NCBI GenBank assembly: GCA_948571325.1
Contig: CAOZKB010000012.1
Coordinates: 1-21,057, forward strand
Length of the DNA: 21,057 nucleotides
Direction of reading: 5' to 3'
Source of the DNA: an uncultured Candidatus Saccharibacteria bacterium
GTDB lineage: Bacteria; Patescibacteriota; Saccharimonadia; Saccharimonadales; Saccharimonadaceae
Positions 19,618 to 21,057 of the stretch are shown piece after piece (positions within the stretch are counted from its first letter, which is position 1; each line of letters starts with the position of its first letter). The notes beneath the pieces were generated by a model. That model made no database searches. It was not told the DNA's origin and worked only from the letters and a program-made list of their open reading frames with translations. The position numbers and the translations under genes were made by a program.

Positions 19618-20595
19618 ATGGCGAATCAGAAGCCGAAAAAGACCGAGAAGACTACAAAGAAGTCTTCAACGAAACCATCAAATCCTGAAACTAACAAGGA
19701 GACCAAGGAAGTCAAAACCGAGTTAGTTTCTCAGAGTACAAAGAACTCCAGCAAGACAGCAAAGTCGAATGCTCCGTTTTCTGGTTTTTTTACGCGCAAA
19801 TACGAACAAGGCGAGAATATTCTTACCATTTTTAAGACACCAAAAGTTTGGGGTGCGTTGATTGGTGAATTGATTGGCACGATGCTGCTCACGATGATTC
19901 TTTTGACCTTGGCAAGCGTTGCGCAGACAACTACACAAGTTTACGTAGTGTTTATTGCCTTAGCTGGTGTTTATACCGTGGTTGCTGGTCTATCTGGCGC
20001 AAACCTTAACCCATTAGTCACTGCCGGTATGATGGCAACTCGTCGCATGTCTGCAATTCGCGGCGTACTATATATGCTCGCACAAGTGTTAGGCGCTTGG
20101 CTTGGTTTGATTACTTTGAACGCTTTCCGTCTTGGTAGCGAGGCAGTAGTTGAGCTCCCAATCATGGATGCTGTAGCTGGCGAAAACTTCTGGGCAATTG
20201 CTTTGCTTGAGTTTATGGGCGCCATTATCGTGGGCTTTGCTTTTGCACGCCTACTTGGCTACGTTAAGAAAAACGTCTTAGCATTTTCTTTGGGGATTAC
20301 CGGAATTATTTCTGCAGTATTCTTCTTTGGTTTGCTAATTGCGCAAGCATACTTTGGTCTTACTTTGGCCTGTATGTTTAACCCAGCAATCGCTTTGATG
20401 TTCCAAATCTTACCAACTTCAGCTGCCGGGATGGGCGAACTAGCGGGCTTAGCTGGCTTGGCTTTGGCAGCCTACGTTGTAATGCCAATTGTTGGCGGTA
20501 TTATTGGATTCTTTGTTTCCGATATTGCAACCCGTTTGGTTGGCAAAGGTTACAACTGCGAATGCGATGATTCACAGTGCTGTGATGCAGAATAG
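19618..20595 (+). CDS. Aquaporin/MIP-family channel with altered pore motifs
   Basis: A 325-residue membrane protein. A Lys/Thr/Ser-rich cytoplasmic tail of about 50 residues precedes six transmembrane helices and two half-helix loops of the MIP fold. The first loop is SGANLNPLVT (NPL in place of NPA), the second CMFNPAIAL (NPA kept). The arginine that normally follows the second NPA and lines the selectivity filter is absent (Ile instead), so water or glycerol selectivity cannot be assumed; transport of another small neutral solute is possible. The C-terminus is a cysteine cluster (CECDDSQCCDAE), unusual for the family and potentially metal-binding. The start at 19618 is chosen from AAGGAGG seven bases ahead. 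Followed by a strong terminator. Confidence 0.88.
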   Translation: MANQKPKKTEKTTKKSSTKPSNPETNKETKEVKTELVSQSTKNSSKTAKSNAPFSGFFTRKYEQGENILTIFKTPKVWGALIGELIGTMLLTMILLTLASVAQTTTQVYVVFIALAGVYTVVAGLSGANLNPLVTAGMMATRRMSAIRGVLYMLAQVLGAWLGLITLNAFRLGSEAVVELPIMDAVAGENFWAIALLEFMGAIIVGFAFARLLGYVKKNVLAFSLGITGIISAVFFFGLLIAQAYFGLTLACMFNPAIALMFQILPTSAAGMGELAGLAGLALAAYVVMPIVGGIIGFFVSDIATRLVGKGYNCECDDSQCCDAE

Positions 20596-20618
20596 GGCTA
20601 GATAGCCATTCCATCTAC

Positions 20619-20649
20619 AGAAGTCTCGACACTTAGTCGAGACTTCTTG
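20619..20649 (+). terminator. Terminator of the aquaporin gene
   Basis: A perfect 12-bp stem (20619-20630 with 20636-20647), loop ACTTA, starting 24 bases after the stop codon. Its T tract is short (TTCTTGTTG), so efficiency may be modest. A small hairpin GGCTA-GA-TAGCC (20595-20606) precedes it. Confidence 0.75.
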
Positions 20650-20716
20650 TTGGAGCTAGAAAATAATTACCTCATAGAAATAGAGGTCTTAAAAATAACG
20701 GTTCACTATAACAAAA

Positions 20717-20779
20717 AGGAACAATCCTGTAGAATAGTAGTTGTGATACAAACTATAACTACAAAAGGAGATTGTTCCT
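20717..20779 (+). promoter_or_regulatory. Inverted repeat that could hide the transposase ribosome site
   Basis: AGGAACAATC (20717-20726) is the exact inverse of GATTGTTCCT (20770-20779), with a 43-base loop. AAAGGAG (20764-20770) abuts and overlaps the right arm, and the ATG is at 20780. A possible -10 (TATAAC, 20753-20758) lies in the loop, so an internal transcript would lack the left arm. Confidence 0.55.
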
Positions 20780-21057
20780 ATGACAAGTATAACATCAATC
20801 ACTCAGATTCCATCCAATTATCACTGCCACAAAAGGTTATTCAAGTTGGTCTGGGGAGATCATAAGTGTCCAGAATGCAGCAAGCCTAGACTTAAGTTCC
20901 GTGATAGTTACGAATGGTGTCCACATTGTCGGAAGAAGTTTTCCGTCAAAGGAGAAACCTTCTTCCGACATAGTAAACTATCCTATAAAACGCTCTATAT
21001 GCTTGTATGGTGCTGGCAACAAAAATGGACAATCAGTGAAGTGAGAAAAGCAACAAG
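20780..21057 (+). CDS. IS1595-family (ISXO2-like) transposase, N-terminal part
   Basis: The first 92 residues of a gene cut by the window end. A zinc ribbon is clear: CPEC (residues 30-33) and CPHC (47-50), with RLKFRDSYEW between and RKKFSVKGETFFRHSKLSYK after it, the order seen in ISXO2/IS1595 transposases, where the DDE/DDN catalytic domain follows. This part binds DNA; the catalytic residues lie outside the window, so intactness cannot be judged. AAAGGAG nine bases upstream sets the start. Confidence 0.85.
   Translation, partial: MTSITSITQIPSNYHCHKRLFKLVWGDHKCPECSKPRLKFRDSYEWCPHCRKKFSVKGETFFRHSKLSYKTLYMLVWCWQQKWTISEVRKAT

Larger units (their letters stand above)
20700..21057 (+). mobile_element. 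Left part of an IS1595-like insertion sequence
   Basis: A transposase gene runs off the window edge. The left end probably lies near 20700 (GGTTCACTATAAC), but the right terminal repeat and target duplication are not visible, so the boundary is approximate. An inverted repeat inside the end (20717-20726 with 20770-20779) overlaps the transposase ribosome site. Confidence 0.7.

Noticed and set aside
504..20595. TGA reassignment to glycine.
   Set aside because: All conserved genes read through without in-frame TGA, and the phage-derived frames use TGA as a stop.

Overview
The window looks like a chromosomal segment of a small-genome Gram-positive-type bacterium, most likely a Candidatus Saccharibacteria (TM7)/Patescibacteria member. 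The evidence is indirect: compact single-strand gene blocks, several genes that start within about ten bases of a TATAAT box (leaderless transcripts), secreted proteins anchored by a C-terminal helix or a VPNTG sorting signal, and a mix of uvrA, exonuclease I and pheST. I cannot confirm the taxon without a database search. The genetic code looks standard, but every host gene I am confident of ends in TAA or TAG, never TGA.

Layout. 1-432: three tRNA genes (Val-GAC, cut by the window edge; Lys-TTT; Ala-GGC). The Lys-Ala spacer is full of hairpins and carries a second copy of the tRNA-Lys 3' end. 433-2010: a decayed mobile region, with a small VbhA-type antitoxin gene under a clear promoter, the first third of its Fic toxin, fragments of phage tail genes (including a frameshifted tape-measure protein), and a small leaderless membrane-protein gene on the minus strand. 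2014-7790, all minus strand: a cell-surface locus with two modules of a small secreted WxL-like protein plus a DUF916-like membrane-anchored protein, then a third DUF916-like protein and a sortase-substrate protein. This composition recalls the csc (cell-surface complex) clusters of lactobacilli. Promoters and terminators can be read for almost every unit. 7895-8198: a plus-strand transcription unit with a strong promoter, a terminator and only a short odd ORF.

8196-12581, minus: uvrA and an exonuclease I (sbcB) gene, both with near-leaderless starts, so DNA repair genes sit together. 12682-13704, minus: a two-gene unit (40-aa ORF plus 250-aa membrane protein) behind a perfect consensus promoter. 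13895-14842: a thioredoxin-reductase-like flavoprotein with altered NADPH-site motifs. 14956-19234, minus: pheS-pheT-FKBP operon, with phenylalanyl-tRNA synthetase subunits one base apart and a membrane-anchored peptidyl-prolyl isomerase behind them. 19283-19498: a tail-anchored small protein. 19618-20595, plus: an aquaporin-family channel with unusual pore motifs. 20700-21057: the left end of an IS1595-like insertion sequence cut by the window edge.

The surface locus is the part most likely to be new biology: proteins of this type would form an envelope-exposed complex, and in an epibiont a host-contact role is an attractive inference that the sequence alone does not prove.
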